Source: Stereum hirsutum FP-91666 SS1 (taxonomy: Eukaryota; Basidiomycota; Agaricomycetes; Russulales; Stereaceae). From it: DNA of 64,000 nucleotides. This document shows positions 22,838 to 34,799 of this stretch, piece by piece. The stretch spans positions 3,763,154-3,827,153 of the forward strand of contig NW_006763131.1 in the NCBI RefSeq assembly GCF_000264905.1, written 5' to 3'. The translations under genes were made by a program, and so were the position numbers. How positions within the stretch are numbered: position 1 is the first letter of the stretch; each line of letters starts with the position of its first letter. The notes beneath the pieces were generated by a model. That model was not told the DNA's origin. It made no database searches and saw only the letters and a program-made list of their open reading frames with translations.

Positions 22838-23834
22838 CACGGATTGTCTCGCCCGTGTGGGGTTGGGCGGAGAGTGCGCTGGCGGGGCGCCTTGCGACGG
22901 TTGGGAGAAGCGAAGGCAGGGTTTGGGTGAAGTTAAGGACTTGTTACCTTGCTTGAAGGTCCTTCCTACCCCCGTAATTCCTCAGAATCGTCCCGGAAAT
23001 AAACAAGGACAAACAGCGGACTTATTATGTGGCACCAGTGTGTGGCGTCGCAGAGGGTCTGACCGCTACCTTCACTGCGGCCAGACGTGACTGCAGCGAT
23101 TCAAATGCAGACGTTGATGTTCTGAACTGGGTTGTCGATAATTAACGGCAGCAGTTTAAATATAGGGCTTTGCGACTCGCGGTGCCAGCACAAAATGACG
23201 GGGCCTCCACATAAAAGTGCTATACTTGCTCTATCATATAGCAGGGAACCTTTCTATGTGCTGTGAGCATCGTGTTCAAATAACATTGACCGTAATCACG
23301 AATCAGTCTCGCGCTAGACGGATAACTTGCCGTCGGATGCAATGAGGGCCCATACCGTTCGCTGCCTTGACATTTGGGTTCATCGGCCTCTGCTTTGCCT
23401 TGGAAGAATCTCGAGTCAACTTGACTGGATCGCAGAATGTTGACAATGACTGGGGCCGCCGGGCACGGCGTAAGCACTCCCAATCCCGTTCAAAAACATG
23501 TGGTATAGAGCAGACCAGAAGTGCTTGTGCAAGTGATTTACCACAGACTGGTAACCACTCTCTATAGCAGGGTATGTGACGGCTGCGCGAGTACAATGTA
23601 TTTACCAAGCAAGGTGGCTGCTGCCGAAGGTAGCGCTCCCCCAGTTTCGAGGTAAACGCTGGTAAACGCCGCAGCTTGGCCACGTTCACGTGACGCATTC
23701 GGTTCTTGGGCATTCTGAATTCACTGAACAGCGAACAACTTTGGATGGATGAACAAATAGTATTTCAAACGGTGAGACAGGGGTGGTATAATATAGCCAG
23801 AGAGATGAGTAATTAGTGTTACAGCGACTGTCAA
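22838..23834. other. IMH1 promoter and PEX14 3' flank
   Basis: One kilobase without a supported gene. Open frames at 23220-23713 on the minus strand show no motif. A GTGTGGCGTC word lies about 200 bp upstream of IMH1. Confidence 0.4.
23040..23049. promoter_or_regulatory. GTGTGGCGTC word upstream of IMH1
   Basis: Reverse complement of GACGCCACAC, about 205 bp upstream of the IMH1 ATG. Another GTGGCAC lies 10 bp away. Listed because the same core recurs upstream of other genes here. Confidence 0.28.
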
Positions 23835-25030
23835 CTACGAACTCCCCTCAGCATCCGGGGCCACATCGACCTCCTTGCCCTTTCCGTTAGGCAACGGTGA
23901 GGAGGATGAAGGCGGTAATGAGAACAGGGGGGCAGAGCTAGAAGACGGTGGTGGTGTAAGGCCAGAAGAAGAAGGACCCAGCTGCCATGCGGGTATCGAA
24001 GGTCGTGCAGGGATCTTGGGCAACGGAGAGGCGGGTGCGCCACCGACAGAAGGACCACGACTGAGCAGAAGCGCTTTCAGCGACTTGAGCTCTTGTTGGA
24101 GTTCCGCTAATGACTGGTTCTGGCTCTCCTTGTTTTTCTCGATCATCTGGAAGACACCGTGTATATTAATACAGGGCAAAAACGTCGATGTTTGTGAGGG
24201 TGCGACATACCTTGGGGAGCATATCCCGAATATTGTTCACCTCTTCTCTGATCTCGCGCATTTCGTCCCTCGTCTTCACTTCGCCCTCACGCATCTCCTT
24301 CACCGCGTCCTCGACATCAGCCACAGTCCTGTCCACCTTCGCGCCCTGTTCCTCGACCGCCACCTTGACCGCGGCGGTGTCCGCCTGTATTTCTTTCAGC
24401 AGGGCTTCGGCGGCATCGAATTGGGCAGTGAGCGCGTCCCGGTCTTCTTCATATGCGGTAGAGGTCGGTGGCCGGAGGTGCGGCAGGAGATATTTCTTTC
24501 ACGTGAAAACGGTAAGAGGGGCTGGGGCCACAGGAAATAGTCAAAGAAACACACCCTGGCGAGAGCAATAGCACCATATGCAACAGAGCCAGAGATTACG
24601 GCTGTAATCTTAACGGTTTACGAAGTAAGAGGAATGTGTGAGCATTAGAGGGAGGAAGAAGGACGGACGAAGTAGTCCCGCCAGTCCCACTGTTGCGCGA
24701 TCGGGGCCACAGCAGACGCGTACGGCGAGGGACCATAGTAAGAATTGAACGGCTGCTGATACGAAGGGCCTGCTGGTGCTGAACCATTCTGTGTGGTAGC
24801 AGCAGCCTGCCTCAGAGCATCCTCGATTTCTGCGCTGTTCAGCCCCTTTGCTTCGAGGAACTGCACTTTCTGAGCGAGGGGTGACCCTTGGGTCTACGGT
24901 CGCAACCAAAATACGGTTCAACATCCTTTGATGCGATAAACAGCGAGAGAACACGAACCTTTGGGTCGGCGAGAAAGGCGACGGCATTCTGGATGAGCTC
25001 GAGCCTTGAGTGTGGGGTAGTGGACTGCAT
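23835..25030 (-). CDS. PEX14: peroxisomal membrane docking protein Pex14
   Basis: Docks the Pex5 and Pex7 import receptors at the peroxisome membrane. The N-terminal Pex14 domain is clear: RLELIQNAVAFLADPK and, after a frame-keeping intron, KVQFLEAKGLNSAEIEDAL. A Tyr/Pro-rich linker with QQWDWRDYFV follows. Next is a hydrophobic stretch (ITAVISGSVAYGAIALARKY) and a coiled coil with EEQGAKVDRTVADVEDAVKE and KEMREGEVKTRDEMREIREE. The C-terminus is Pro/Ser-rich and disordered and ends KEVDVAPDAEGSS. About five introns. Its ATG lies 111 bp from that of the divergent mitochondrial EF-Tu gene, so both promoters are packed together. Confidence 0.93.
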
Positions 25031-25141
25031 GAGAGTGTTGACCCTAACCCGAGGCGGGTCTAAGCCCGGGACGGCCCTCGAGATTTTCCGTTTCGCATTC
25101 GCTGGCCAGCCAGTTTGCTTTCCTCCTTGCCTCCATCCACC
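25031..25141. promoter_or_regulatory. 111-bp bidirectional promoter between PEX14 and TUF1
   Basis: The only DNA between the two start codons, so transcription start sites of both genes must lie here or within each other's leader. It is GC-rich and has no TATA box. No single motif can be assigned. Confidence 0.7.
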
Positions 25142-27245
25142 ATGTTCCGGTCACACCTCGTGCAGCCTGGGGCTGTCGCCCGCAGGCTGTATTCCTCATC
25201 AGGTCCGTCTTCATACGTTCATATCAACCTTCGACGCGACTGACGCGTTTTTGTTTGTCGTTTGCATTCGATGTAGCCGTCTCGAAAGCGCTTGCCAGCC
25301 CGTGCGCCCGCGTCGCTTCCCGAAACACTTCGTTGCTTCAGGCTGCATCGTCCTCGAAACACGCCCTTCGCTGGGGTGCGTAACTTTCGCATTTCGTGCT
25401 GAGCTATGTAGTTGAATAGAGACGTATTATGTAGCGCCTGTTCGAGGCTACGCCGAGCTGTTCTCCCGCGCCAAGCCGCACATGAACATCGGTACCATCG
25501 GTATGTACCTTCTCAACCCTCACAATTTACAACTTATTCATACTATCTTCCTTCGGCGAACAGGCCACGTCGACCACGGCAAGACGACCCTGACCGCCGC
25601 CATCACCAAAGTACTCTCCCTGACTGGAGGTGCGAAGTTCACGGACTACTCCCAAATCGACAGAGCCCCGGAAGAAAAGGCTCGTGGTATCACCATCAAC
25701 TCTGCGCACGTAGAATACGAAACGGACTCGCGGCACTATGGACACATCGACTGTCCCGGTCACGCTGATTGTGAGCACCAGCTTTCACCTTTGCTTTACT
25801 CCTTTGCACCCCCCCCCCCCTCTCCCCCCGATTGCGTCACACTCACTGACACGGGATTTACCCACACAGATATCAAGAACATGATCACTGGTGCGGCTCA
25901 AATGGACGGTGCCATCATCGTCGTCTCCGCCACGGACGGTCAAATGCCGCAAACTCGTGAACATCTCCTCCTCGCCCGTCAGGTCGGCATCAAGAAGCTC
26001 GTCGTCTTCATCAACAAGGTCGACCAGATCTCAGACCCGGAAATGCTCGAGCTCGTCGATATGGAGATGCGCGACTTGCTCGGGACGTACAACTTCGACG
26101 GAGAAGGCACGCCGATCGTCATGGGCTCTGCGCTCGCTGCCCTCGACGGACGCGACCCCGAAATTGGCGAGAAGAAGATCTTGGAGTTGGTCAAGGCTTG
26201 TGATGAATGGCTTGAGCTCCCCCCTCGTATGTTCCCCTCCGTACCGTACCGTGTTTGCCGGACAGCGCTTAAGCGAGTGTTTCCTTCTCCCAGGTGACCT
26301 TGAGAAGCCCTTCCTCATGCCCGTTGAAGGTATGTTGCTTCATAACTTTTGCTGAAGGGAACCGGTTTCAAATACAGTGAACAGACGTTTTCTCTATCTC
26401 CGGACGTGGTACCGTCGCGACTGGCCGTGTCGAGCGTGGTGTCGCCACCAAGGGTGCTGAAGTCGAGATCGTCGGTCTCGGTGCTCAGTTCAAGACGACT
26501 CTTACCGGTATCGGTGAGTATCATTAGTCTTGATTAAGCCCCTCTTCAGCCACTGATAGCGCTTTCAGAGATGTTCCACAAGGAGTTGGACAGGGTGAGC
26601 TGATTTTTTACGAGTCAATCGTGCCGATATGATGGCTGACATTTGTGCAGGGTCAAGCTGGCGACAACATGGGTGCTCTCCTCCGTGGTGTCAAGCGTGA
26701 GCAGATCCACCGTGGAATGGTCATCATCGCTCCTGGCTCCATGAAGCCCGTCACCAAATTCCAGGCTCAGATCTACGTGAGTACGGTCCCTCTGCTTCAC
26801 AGCGTCACATACTGAACATCGTTTATATACATACAGGTCCTCACCAAGGATGAAGGTGGACGTTATACTCCTTTCGTCCAGAACTACCGTCCCCAGCTCT
26901 TCCTCCGTACCGCCGATGTCACCGTCGGTCTCACATGGCCAGAGGAGACCGCCGATGCTGACGAGAAGATGGTACGTCCTCGACGACGATAGTTCCATAT
27001 TCGCGTTCTCGTTCTTGGTGGCTCATTCTGCGTTCGATACAGGTCATGCCCGGTGATAACGTCGAGATGGTCTGCAGTCTCGTGCACGAAGTCGCCGCTG
27101 AGGTCGGATCCCGCTTCACTCTCCGTGAAGGCGGCAAGACCAGTACGTCACCCTTCCACCCTATCCTCCTTTCACCGCACGCACAACTGACCGTTCACTC
27201 GATAATGTAGTCGGTACCGGTATCGTGACCAAAATTCTCTCATAA
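25142..27245 (+). CDS. TUF1: mitochondrial translation elongation factor Tu
   Basis: GTPase that brings aminoacyl-tRNA to the mitochondrial ribosome. The first two exons encode an Arg/Ser/Ala-rich import sequence ([20 protein letters not shown], then [20 protein letters not shown]). The G domain has all motifs: [13 protein letters not shown] (G1), RGITI (G2), DCPGHADY (G3, with Tyr built across an intron), NKVD (G4) and GSAL (G5). Domains 2 and 3 follow ([31 protein letters not shown]) and the end is [10 protein letters not shown]. About ten introns, including a 26-nt exon at 26569-26594 and a poly-C tract in the intron near 25809-25830. About 460 residues, as usual for the family. Confidence 0.96.
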
Positions 27246-28186
27246 AGAGGCTCTGCTTGAGCTCAGCAGCTCATCAGTCTCCGCTTCCTACGGACAGACC
27301 ACCCTAATTAGACGGTTCAGGTTCAAATAGTCTTGACTACTTACCACAAAGCATATCCATATCCATATCCCATGCATATGGCATTGGTTGTTTGCTCTGT
27401 CATCCCCGCCTCTTAGAATCTCCCACTGCCCGAGATCTAGCTACCTACCTACCATCGTCACCGTCAATATCATTCGCATTTTCTCTTTGCTGCTTCTTTT
27501 CTTTTTTCGTCTGATGATGATGAGCCGTCGACTTTTACTTTCTTGTTTTCTCTTTCATGTATAGTACCACCCCACATAACATAACATAACCTCCTCCAGC
27601 TCAATCAGCTCAGTCAGTCACCGTGACAATCTTTATGCATCTTTTGCCTATGCCATTTGGAGAGGCCGGTGGATGATTCAGTGGCTGAGATGGAGAGGGA
27701 AGAGACAAGTCGTAATCTTCGTTGCATGGTCAAAATATATATATGCTCAAGAAACGCCGTGGATTGTGTTTCGGGGAAGCTACTGCAATCCCGATGTTGT
27801 TTGGGTGTGGTGTGAGTGCTTATGTTCACAAATGAGCGCACGACTTCCTGCGCCAATAATCCGTGCACATGTGCAAACAATGTGCGAGCGATGATCCTGA
27901 TGTTTACTTCGATTGCCGAATAAGTACATGAGCCTGACACATAGAGGGGAGTAAAAAAGTGTTTCCAGAAAAAGGGTAGGTGGTAGGTGGTAGGTGGATG
28001 GATCGGTGGCTGGGGTGGGTGGGAAGAGAGTACACGACGAGGACAGGCAAGAGAGAGAGAGAAAAACTACTAGAGAAACAACGCCCGTCAGCATCGACTT
28101 TAAAAAACCCAATATACAGACATGACATGCATTATATAAAGCACCGACACCGTCCACGTCCTCAACGCCTCGGCTCAACCCACACC
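27246..28186. other. convergent 3' flanks of TUF1 and SSH4
   Basis: No gene seen. Contains T-rich stretches after TUF1, short simple repeats (CTACCTACCTACC near 27441, GGTAGGTGGTAGGTGG near 27976) and open frames without motifs. Confidence 0.5.
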
Positions 28187-30371
28187 TCACGAAGAGCTCC
28201 CGGCCTGTCCATGTCCCTGCCCCCTTCCATGTCTCCGATTCCTCCTCCTCTCCGACCTCGCGCTCCCCCTCGCCGCAGCGGCGACCACACTCGGCGGAAT
28301 ACTCCCCCTCTCCAGCGCCGCCGCGATCACCTCCGCCGGTAGATCGATATGCACGCCCTCCGAGTACGCGTACGCGTCCAGCGGGGAATACGCCGGCGGT
28401 AACGAATCCGACGACATCTCCTCCCTCTCGATCCGACTTCTTCCTCTCCCTCTATCCCTGCTCAACGATCCATCTTCCGCCCTCAACACCTCCTCGTCCC
28501 CTTCCCCTTCTTCACCCTCCCCGTCCTCATCCTCCTCCGCAATCGCATGCGGGTTCGTAGCAGATGCAGTCGCGGTCGACGAAGACGAGCCTCCTCTCCT
28601 ATGAGCTCCACTAAAAGCCTGCAAATGAATATCACTAACATTCGGCGTCGGCGGGTTCGGACTGCTCGGCTCCTCAGGGTGCGCATGTCCCTGTACGGAA
28701 TCTGGTGGTGGGGGGAGCATCGTCAACATCCGACGGCCGGGGTGAGCTAAAGACGAAGACGACGAGGAATCTTGGCGACGTTGGGGCTGAACAATGAACG
28801 GGTTCGCACCTGCGCCTCTGACTCCGGGGGAAAGGCTTCGCGAGGAGGATTCGTTTGGAGCTCTGGCGACGGTTGAAGTCGTGGCGCCGTCGTCCGTCGA
28901 CGCCTGTTGGGGTGGTGAGGGTGGAATGTGTGTGTTCGAGGGCACGTGGAACGGGAAATCCGTGGGAGAGACGTATCCGCCCGACGAAGGCCCAGCACTG
29001 TTCCCCTCCGGTTCTTCTTCAATCGGCGTGATTGGCGGCGGAGGCGTGAGCGGCGGTGGCGGCGGTGGCGAGTAGTGCACGATCGAACCGTCTCGTAAGG
29101 GCGAACTACCGACGGGCGCGGTAGCGACGGTGTTTCTGGGCCGTCGTGTACGGTGCAACCGTCGGGTAGAAGGACTCTGCGCGGATTCTATGCTGCCTGG
29201 GACCATCCCCGCCTCGAGCAGGATGCTTCCACGCTCACTTCCATATGCGGGCGGGGGTGCGAGCGTCCCTACGCTCGGTGCCAGGCCCCATTTCTTGACG
29301 TTGGCCTCGATGAAGACGAATCCGGCTTGACCGAGGTTGACGTGCAGACTGCACGGTCCGTCGGCGCCGATGGTGGGGAAGAGGTTCCAGTTGTTGAGAC
29401 CGACGAACGCGTCCTCCATCTTTCGTCCGTTTCTGGTGAAGAAAACGGTGCCGCTCCGTGGACGATAGCCTACGCCGAGAACATCGCCTTCCTTCAAGGC
29501 TGAACCGAATGTCTGAGACGTGAAGGGGTAGTTGTAAGATTTATCGCCGTTGGAGTGGTATGCGACGGAGAATCGACTGTGGCCTGGAAGACGGAAGGAG
29601 GGATAGGGTTTGGTGGCGAGACCGACGGCGACGTTGGTGCTCTCGGGGAGGTCGAACATCTTGACTTCCCAGTAATAAACCTCGTTGAGTTTGGGGAGTG
29701 GGAGGTTGGATTGACAAGATGATGCAGAGGACGGGTCGGGAAGGAAGGTCAGCTCTGTCCGGGCATGGACGAGAAGAGATGAGAGCATCTCGTAATCTGG
29801 GTCGAACGACCAGGCCGAGACGCCTTTCTCCTGGATGGAGAGGAATTGGGAGAGAGTAATGTCGGTAGGAAGGGAATTTGGGGGGTATTGGAGTTGGTAT
29901 TCTGTAGCAGTAGGGTCAGAACGAATATATCAATAATATGACCAGGAGGAACATACCTTTCGCGCGAAGATAGGATCTGCGTTGAGTCTCCGATACACTC
30001 TCTAGCCAGCGAGACTCTACACCGTCGAAACCGCCCTCGCCCTCGATAAATTCTTCCCTGCTGAGATCAACCGGACCATCGCTATCCCGAAGAGCGATGC
30101 CCCTTCGTCTGCGGAGGAGTATTACACATAAGAGGAAGAGAAGGAGGAGGAAGAGGAAGGTAGACAAGACGATGAGTAGCGGCAGAAGAACTAAGAGAGC
30201 ATCGTTTGGGTTTTCTCGTCGTGCGGGATCGTCAAGAGTGGATGCAGCATCTTGCGCTGTATGGCCGAGGTATCGCAGCGCAGCCTGAGTAGTGGATGCG
30301 ACGATGGAGCTGTCTGTCCACATATTGCGGACGGTGCTGTCTACAGAGCTCCTCGTGCCCGTCTCCTCCAT
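28187..30371 (-). CDS. SSH4: Ssh4/Ear1-like SPRY protein, Rsp5 ubiquitin-ligase adaptor
   Basis: Endosomal or vacuolar single-pass membrane adaptor that directs the Nedd4-type ligase Rsp5 to membrane cargo. A short N-terminus is followed by a strong membrane segment (LLVLLPLLIVLSTFLFLLLL) and a basic stop (LRRRRG). After one intron near 29920-29960 comes the SPRY domain (VYYWEVKMFDLPESTNVAVG, SVAYHSNGDKSYNYPF, LGVGYRPRSGTVFFTRNGRK, FPTIGADGPCSLHVNLGQAG). The C-terminal half is long, Pro/Ser-rich and disordered. It has two PPxY-type Rsp5-binding motifs: PPAY in APPPAYGSE and in SLPPAYSPL. The start is the first ATG upstream of the membrane segment; an earlier open frame begins with a non-ATG codon. 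About 700 residues, longer than yeast Ssh4 because of the tail. Confidence 0.88.
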
Positions 30372-31569
30372 CGGTGCACTTGCTATGCGAGAAGACAATG
30401 ACTGAGCAGAAAAAGAGGAACAATGAAGAGGACTTGGATGAGGTGAGAGAGAGCTGTGGGTCGTGATGATGTTCAGAGCGGTCTGCCTTTCTGGGCCGCC
30501 AGTCCCGTTACATCAGCCGGGGATGCCGGTCTCGGGAGCTCTCGGCGCGCACTGCACTCAACTTACACGGTCACCTTGCGCTTGCTTTCTGAGTCTTTCT
30601 CACATATTCTCAACCAGCCTATCTGCTTTGTAGTCGCTCAATTGTCCTCAAATTTTCCTCTGGACTGAAATTCTGTTACGCGTACTCAAAGAGGTCTGCA
30701 AAGGATAAATATCTGAAGGCCCATCCCCAAGTAGCGCCTCCTGATGATCCGTTTCCTGGGCTTCCGTGCTGGGTTGTACCACTGCTTTGCGATGCCTGTC
30801 TTGGAAGACAGCTCAAACAGGCCACAAAGCAATCACTCTCGGCGTTATTCCGCTCTATCACCTGTAGCGTGATCATCATTCTAGTTGTCCAGTGACAGTC
30901 GGAACTCATCACCAATCGGCGTCTCCAGCGCAGGCTGTTACATTCTGTATCTGTCGATTTTCTTTATCGAAACGTTACCTGAAAGGTACTTGATGCAATA
31001 TGGGAGAAGAACGCTCTCTAATCTTTCTGTTCCTCATTCTCTGCTCATTTACCGCTCAGTAGAAGTTGAACTGTGACTATAGTATACGTACCTGATCCCC
31101 CTCTTGCAGTTCACTTCTTGACCGCATCTCCTTTCACGGTTTCAATATGTGTTCCAATTATCGTACGTTTTGTAGCAATGAGAAAATACCACTGTAGACC
31201 CCCCAGGTATATGAGATGGTGGTCAGAGCTGTAAATCGTGACCGACTGTGCTCAAAAACATCGACTTCGCACTGGGTGGCACCAGTAGCTCGAAGATAGA
31301 CGCCACACAAGAGACCGGAGCCGAGAGAGCGACGGCGTTGCGGCATTGATGCGATAAGAGAGATGCAGAGATTGCAGTTATCAGATAAGCTGAAAAGTTG
31401 ACAAGATCGTTCGGCATATCCGTGCGTCACTCTCACCTCCATCGGCCATCCTTCCCTCCACCTTCTCCACCCGTCCTCCCTCGCGACACCCGGTGGTCTA
31501 CTTCTCTTTCCTTTGCTACTGGTATTCCATCATTTCTTTTCTGACTTTCTTTACTGAACTACGAGAAAC
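30372..31569. other. divergent promoters of SSH4 and the mitochondrial carrier
   Basis: About 1.2 kb between divergent genes. Open frames at 30676-30915 and 31158-31442 (minus) and 30885-31076 (plus) have no motif and conflicting strands. A pyrimidine-rich run lies just before the carrier ATG (31440-31560), as is common in fungal core promoters. Confidence 0.45.
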
Positions 31570-32832
31570 ATGGACCCATTCGAAGCAAAACTCGTCGCAG
31601 CGGCCGCTGGCTCCACCTTGACTGCTCTTACCAGTCCGTTTCTTGTTCTTGTTCAAAGACTCTCTAACTTGCATACTAACACGCGCAATTTCAACAGTGA
31701 CCCCATTTGACGTCGTAAAGACACGACTACAAACACAACGTCCGAGCACACAAGGTCTGCTCCCAAAGCTTCCTCCTCCAAACGTCTGCTGTCAACCGGC
31801 CAACACACCCTGCGTACGCGGAGTTCCAGTCAGAAATGGTCTCAACGTCCGAAACATGTCTTCCCTCGCCGCCGCACGGTCAATACCAGGTGAAGTCGTG
31901 TGTATATGGGACCATGGGATGCTCAGAACAGAACGTGTGAATGGCTTTGCCGATGCCGTTCGCCATGTCTGGAGGGCGGAGGGGCTCAAAGGCCTCTGGA
32001 AGGGCGCAGGGACAACACTGTCCGTCTCTTCTCTTCTTTCTACCTAGTTGAAACACAACACATAGCTGATACGTGTTCTGTGCGGTTTTATAGAGTCATC
32101 GGCGTCCCAGCGTCAACGAGTTACATGCTGACCTATGATTACCTCCACCGCCAAATCCTCCCACTAATCATCCCCTCCCCCACCCTCGTCCCTCTCACAG
32201 CCGGCATCCTCGCCCGCTCCCTCGTCGCCGCCATAACCTCCCCCCTCGAACTCATCCGCACAAACCTCCAATCGACGCCCCTCCACTCCGACAACCCCCA
32301 CACCCTCCGCTCCGTCCTCGCCTCCGTCCGCGAACTCGCACGCACCCAGGGTTTCCACCACCTCTGGCGTGGGCTCGGTCCCACGCTATGGCGCGACGTT
32401 CCGTTCAGCGGGATGTATTGGGCGACGTACGAGGGCTTGAAGTCGCAGTTTGAGAGAAGAGGAAGGACGGGCGCGGGCGTGGCGTTTGCGTGTGGGGCGT
32501 TGAGTGGGTCGACGGCGGCGTTGATTACGAGTCCGTTTGATGTGCTTAAGACGAGGAGACAGGCGTTAGTGATGAGTGCGCCGACGGGGGAGGCGACACG
32601 GACGATACCGCTTGCGTTGCAGATCTTGAGGAATGAGGGGCTTTCGGCGTTGTTTGCTGGCTTGAGTCCGAGGATGGCGAAGATTGCACCGGCATGTGGT
32701 ATTATGATTGCTTCCTTTGAGGTGAGTTTGTGATTTCGACGTTTTGTCTTGTGTTAGAGGTTCTGACAGTCGTATTGTGCACAGGGTATTGGGCATCTTC
32801 TGCTCAAAAAGGAGGACGAGACGACATCATAG
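31570..32832 (+). CDS. MTM1: mitochondrial carrier of the Mtm1 / SLC25A39-40 group
   Basis: Inner-membrane carrier of the group linked to manganese/iron handling and glutathione import. Three carrier repeats each carry the P-x-[DE]-x-x-[KR]-[TR] signature: TPFDVVKTRLQ, SPLELIRTNLQ and SPFDVLKTRRQ. The first matrix loop is long and has Cys residues (NVCCQPANTPC, then VVCIWDHG), as in SLC25A39 where they are thought to sense Fe-S clusters. Helix 2 has LVIGVPASTSYMLTYDYL and helix 4 VPFSGMYWATYEGLK. Three introns; the last exon encodes GIGHLLLKKEDETTS and ends at the TAG at 32830-32832. Start MDPFEAKLVAAAAGS. The transported substrate is inferred from the subgroup. Confidence 0.88.
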
Positions 32833-33006
32833 AGGATATAGATCTAGCATACGACACCCCACTCATACTCTTCCATTACCCATGCATTAATATCAGGACC
32901 CATTCAATGCTACATACATATGCAAACACACTACTCCGCCCGCTAAATCATGAATGACCTCTAAGTAAATACAAAAGTCCCAGTGAGTATAAGCAAGAAA
33001 TACACC

Positions 33007-34179
33007 CTATCCCAACCGATTCATCTGCTTCTTCGCCGCCGTCAACTTCCCCCCGACTCTATTCACGTTGTCCGACAAATCATCCAACATCTCGTTCTGC
33101 TCCGCAATCTCCTGCGCGATCGCCGTGCCCAGCATCTTCTGCCTCTGCAATATCGTGGTGAGCTGCGAGAGCTGGTCGTCCTGCTGCTCCATCTGCGTCT
33201 GCTGCAGCTGAAACACGCCCACATCGTCCAAAGGCCTCGTCTGCGCCGTCTCCTTCGGCTCGACCTTCGCCCCGAACACCCTCGTCACCGCCTTTCCCGC
33301 TCCTCCTCCTCCTCCACGCCCACCACCACCACCACCACCAAGCAACGCGTCCCTATCCGACTCGCTCGCGGGATGACGTTCCGCCGCCGACCCGAGCGCT
33401 CTCGATGTATGTCTCGCAATAGTCACCATCTTCCCCAACTTCTCACAATCGTCCTGCAGCCTCGCCACCATATCCGTCCGCCTCTGCACCTCGCCCTCGC
33501 TCATCCCCGCCATCGCGAGTCCGCTCAACCCGTCAGCCAAGACCCCCGCACGCGTGATCACGCCCGCTAACTTCTTCTTCGCCTGAACGTTAGCGGTATG
33601 TGACGCGCCGACGTCACCCCGGTCGGAAAGCGCGTCGCGTCGATTAATATCTGCTCGGATGTCGCGCACTCGGGCTTGCAGGTCGAGGTGCTCGTCGAGC
33701 CAGGAGGAGGACGTGAATTGTGATGATGATGAACCGTAAGATGACGACGCTCCAGCAGTAGTATCCTGTTTCCCAAGCGGAACGCCCAAAAAATCCCGAA
33801 ACGCAAAGCTCTCTCTCCACTTCCCATCCTTACACCCCACAATCGCCCTCAAATACCTCTCCAAGCCTTCCCTCCTCTCCTCCAACATCTTCTCCTCTCC
33901 CTCCCCTGCCCCTCCCACCTTCTTCGACAGTCCGAGCGTGAGAACGGACCCGACGGTCGACAGCGGGTGTTTCGGGGGCAGGGTGGCGGGAGGAGGAGAT
34001 CCGACGGATTTGATGAGTTCGGTGTGGAGGTCGACGAATTCGGAGTAGCGACGCCAGATGGACCAGGAGCGGACGTGTGCTTGGATTTCGATGCGGAAGA
34101 CGGTGTGGGGTTTGGGGGTGGGGCGGGATTCGTGCGCGCGGACGTAGACGGCTTGGAGGGCTGTTGAGGAGGAGGCCAT
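33007..34179 (-). CDS. VAM7: vacuolar SNARE Vam7 (PX domain plus Qc-SNARE)
   Basis: Soluble SNARE for vacuole fusion. It is held at membranes by a PX domain that binds PI3P, since it has no membrane anchor. A single uninterrupted frame of 390 codons. The PX domain covers residues 1-125 (VRSWSIWRRYSEFVDLHTEL; LPPKHPLSTVGSVL with the usual Pro-x-Lys element; FAFRDFLGVP). The middle has a Gly-rich linker (GGGGGGGRGGGGGAG). The SNARE motif is at the C-terminus: MEQQDDQLSQLTTILQRQK, then IAQEIAEQNEMLDDLSDNVN, with the layer-zero Gln in AEQNEML. It ends KKQMNRLG with no hydrophobic tail. Lack of introns is unusual for this window. Convergent with the MTM1-like gene (174 bp between stops). Confidence 0.93.
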   Translation of the reverse strand: MASSSTALQAVYVRAHESRPTPKPHTVFRIEIQAHVRSWSIWRRYSEFVDLHTELIKSVGSPPPATLPPKHPLSTVGSVLTLGLSKKVGGAGEGEEKMLEERREGLERYLRAIVGCKDGKWRESFAFRDFLGVPLGKQDTTAGASSSYGSSSSQFTSSSWLDEHLDLQARVRDIRADINRRDALSDRGDVGASHTANVQAKKKLAGVITRAGVLADGLSGLAMAGMSEGEVQRRTDMVARLQDDCEKLGKMVTIARHTSRALGSAAERHPASESDRDALLGGGGGGGRGGGGGAGKAVTRVFGAKVEPKETAQTRPLDDVGVFQLQQTQMEQQDDQLSQLTTILQRQKMLGTAIAQEIAEQNEMLDDLSDNVNRVGGKLTAAKKQMNRLG

Positions 34180-34799
34180 TGGGGTGTTGGCTGCTGTGTT
34201 GCGTATTGGTAGTATTGATACTATGGAGAGATAGGATATCGATGGGTCGATGCTAGGATGTTGTAAGTTCAGGGCGTGCTATAGGAAGAAAGAATTAGTT
34301 TATCGTTCATGAGGCGTGGTTTTTGAAACGACTCTGAATGATAGGAGAGGAGAGGATGGAAGAGCACAAACCTTGAGAGAACAGGGGATGCTAAACGAGG
34401 ATGACGACAACAAAAGGGGCGGTCTCATATTCGAACCCCGCCCGACGCACTCTGCTTTTGAAGCCTATCTTTCTGCACCTTTCTGGGACACACCATGCCA
34501 GTTACACGCTACACATTAGATACTGGATTTCGATTTGCATAGAAGCTCGTGTAAATGGCTACAGTCTGGCAGTACGTACGCAGTCAGAGACGTCGGAACT
34601 GATTCAGATATGATGGTGTAGGCAGTAGCTATAGAAAGGGACGGCAACAGCACAAAGTAGCAAAGAATTACAAACTAACAGTACAAAGAAAACCAAGAAC
34701 GCATCGGAGCTCTATACAGTAGCAGCGACTCGTAAACTCATCTCATCTCATCCACAAACAGGAAACGTCCGTCACTCTACAGATTCGACCCGCCAACGT
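34180..34799. other. VAM7 promoter and SNF4 3' flank
   Basis: No gene seen; two overlapping plus-strand open frames of about 70 codons lack motifs. Confidence 0.45.
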
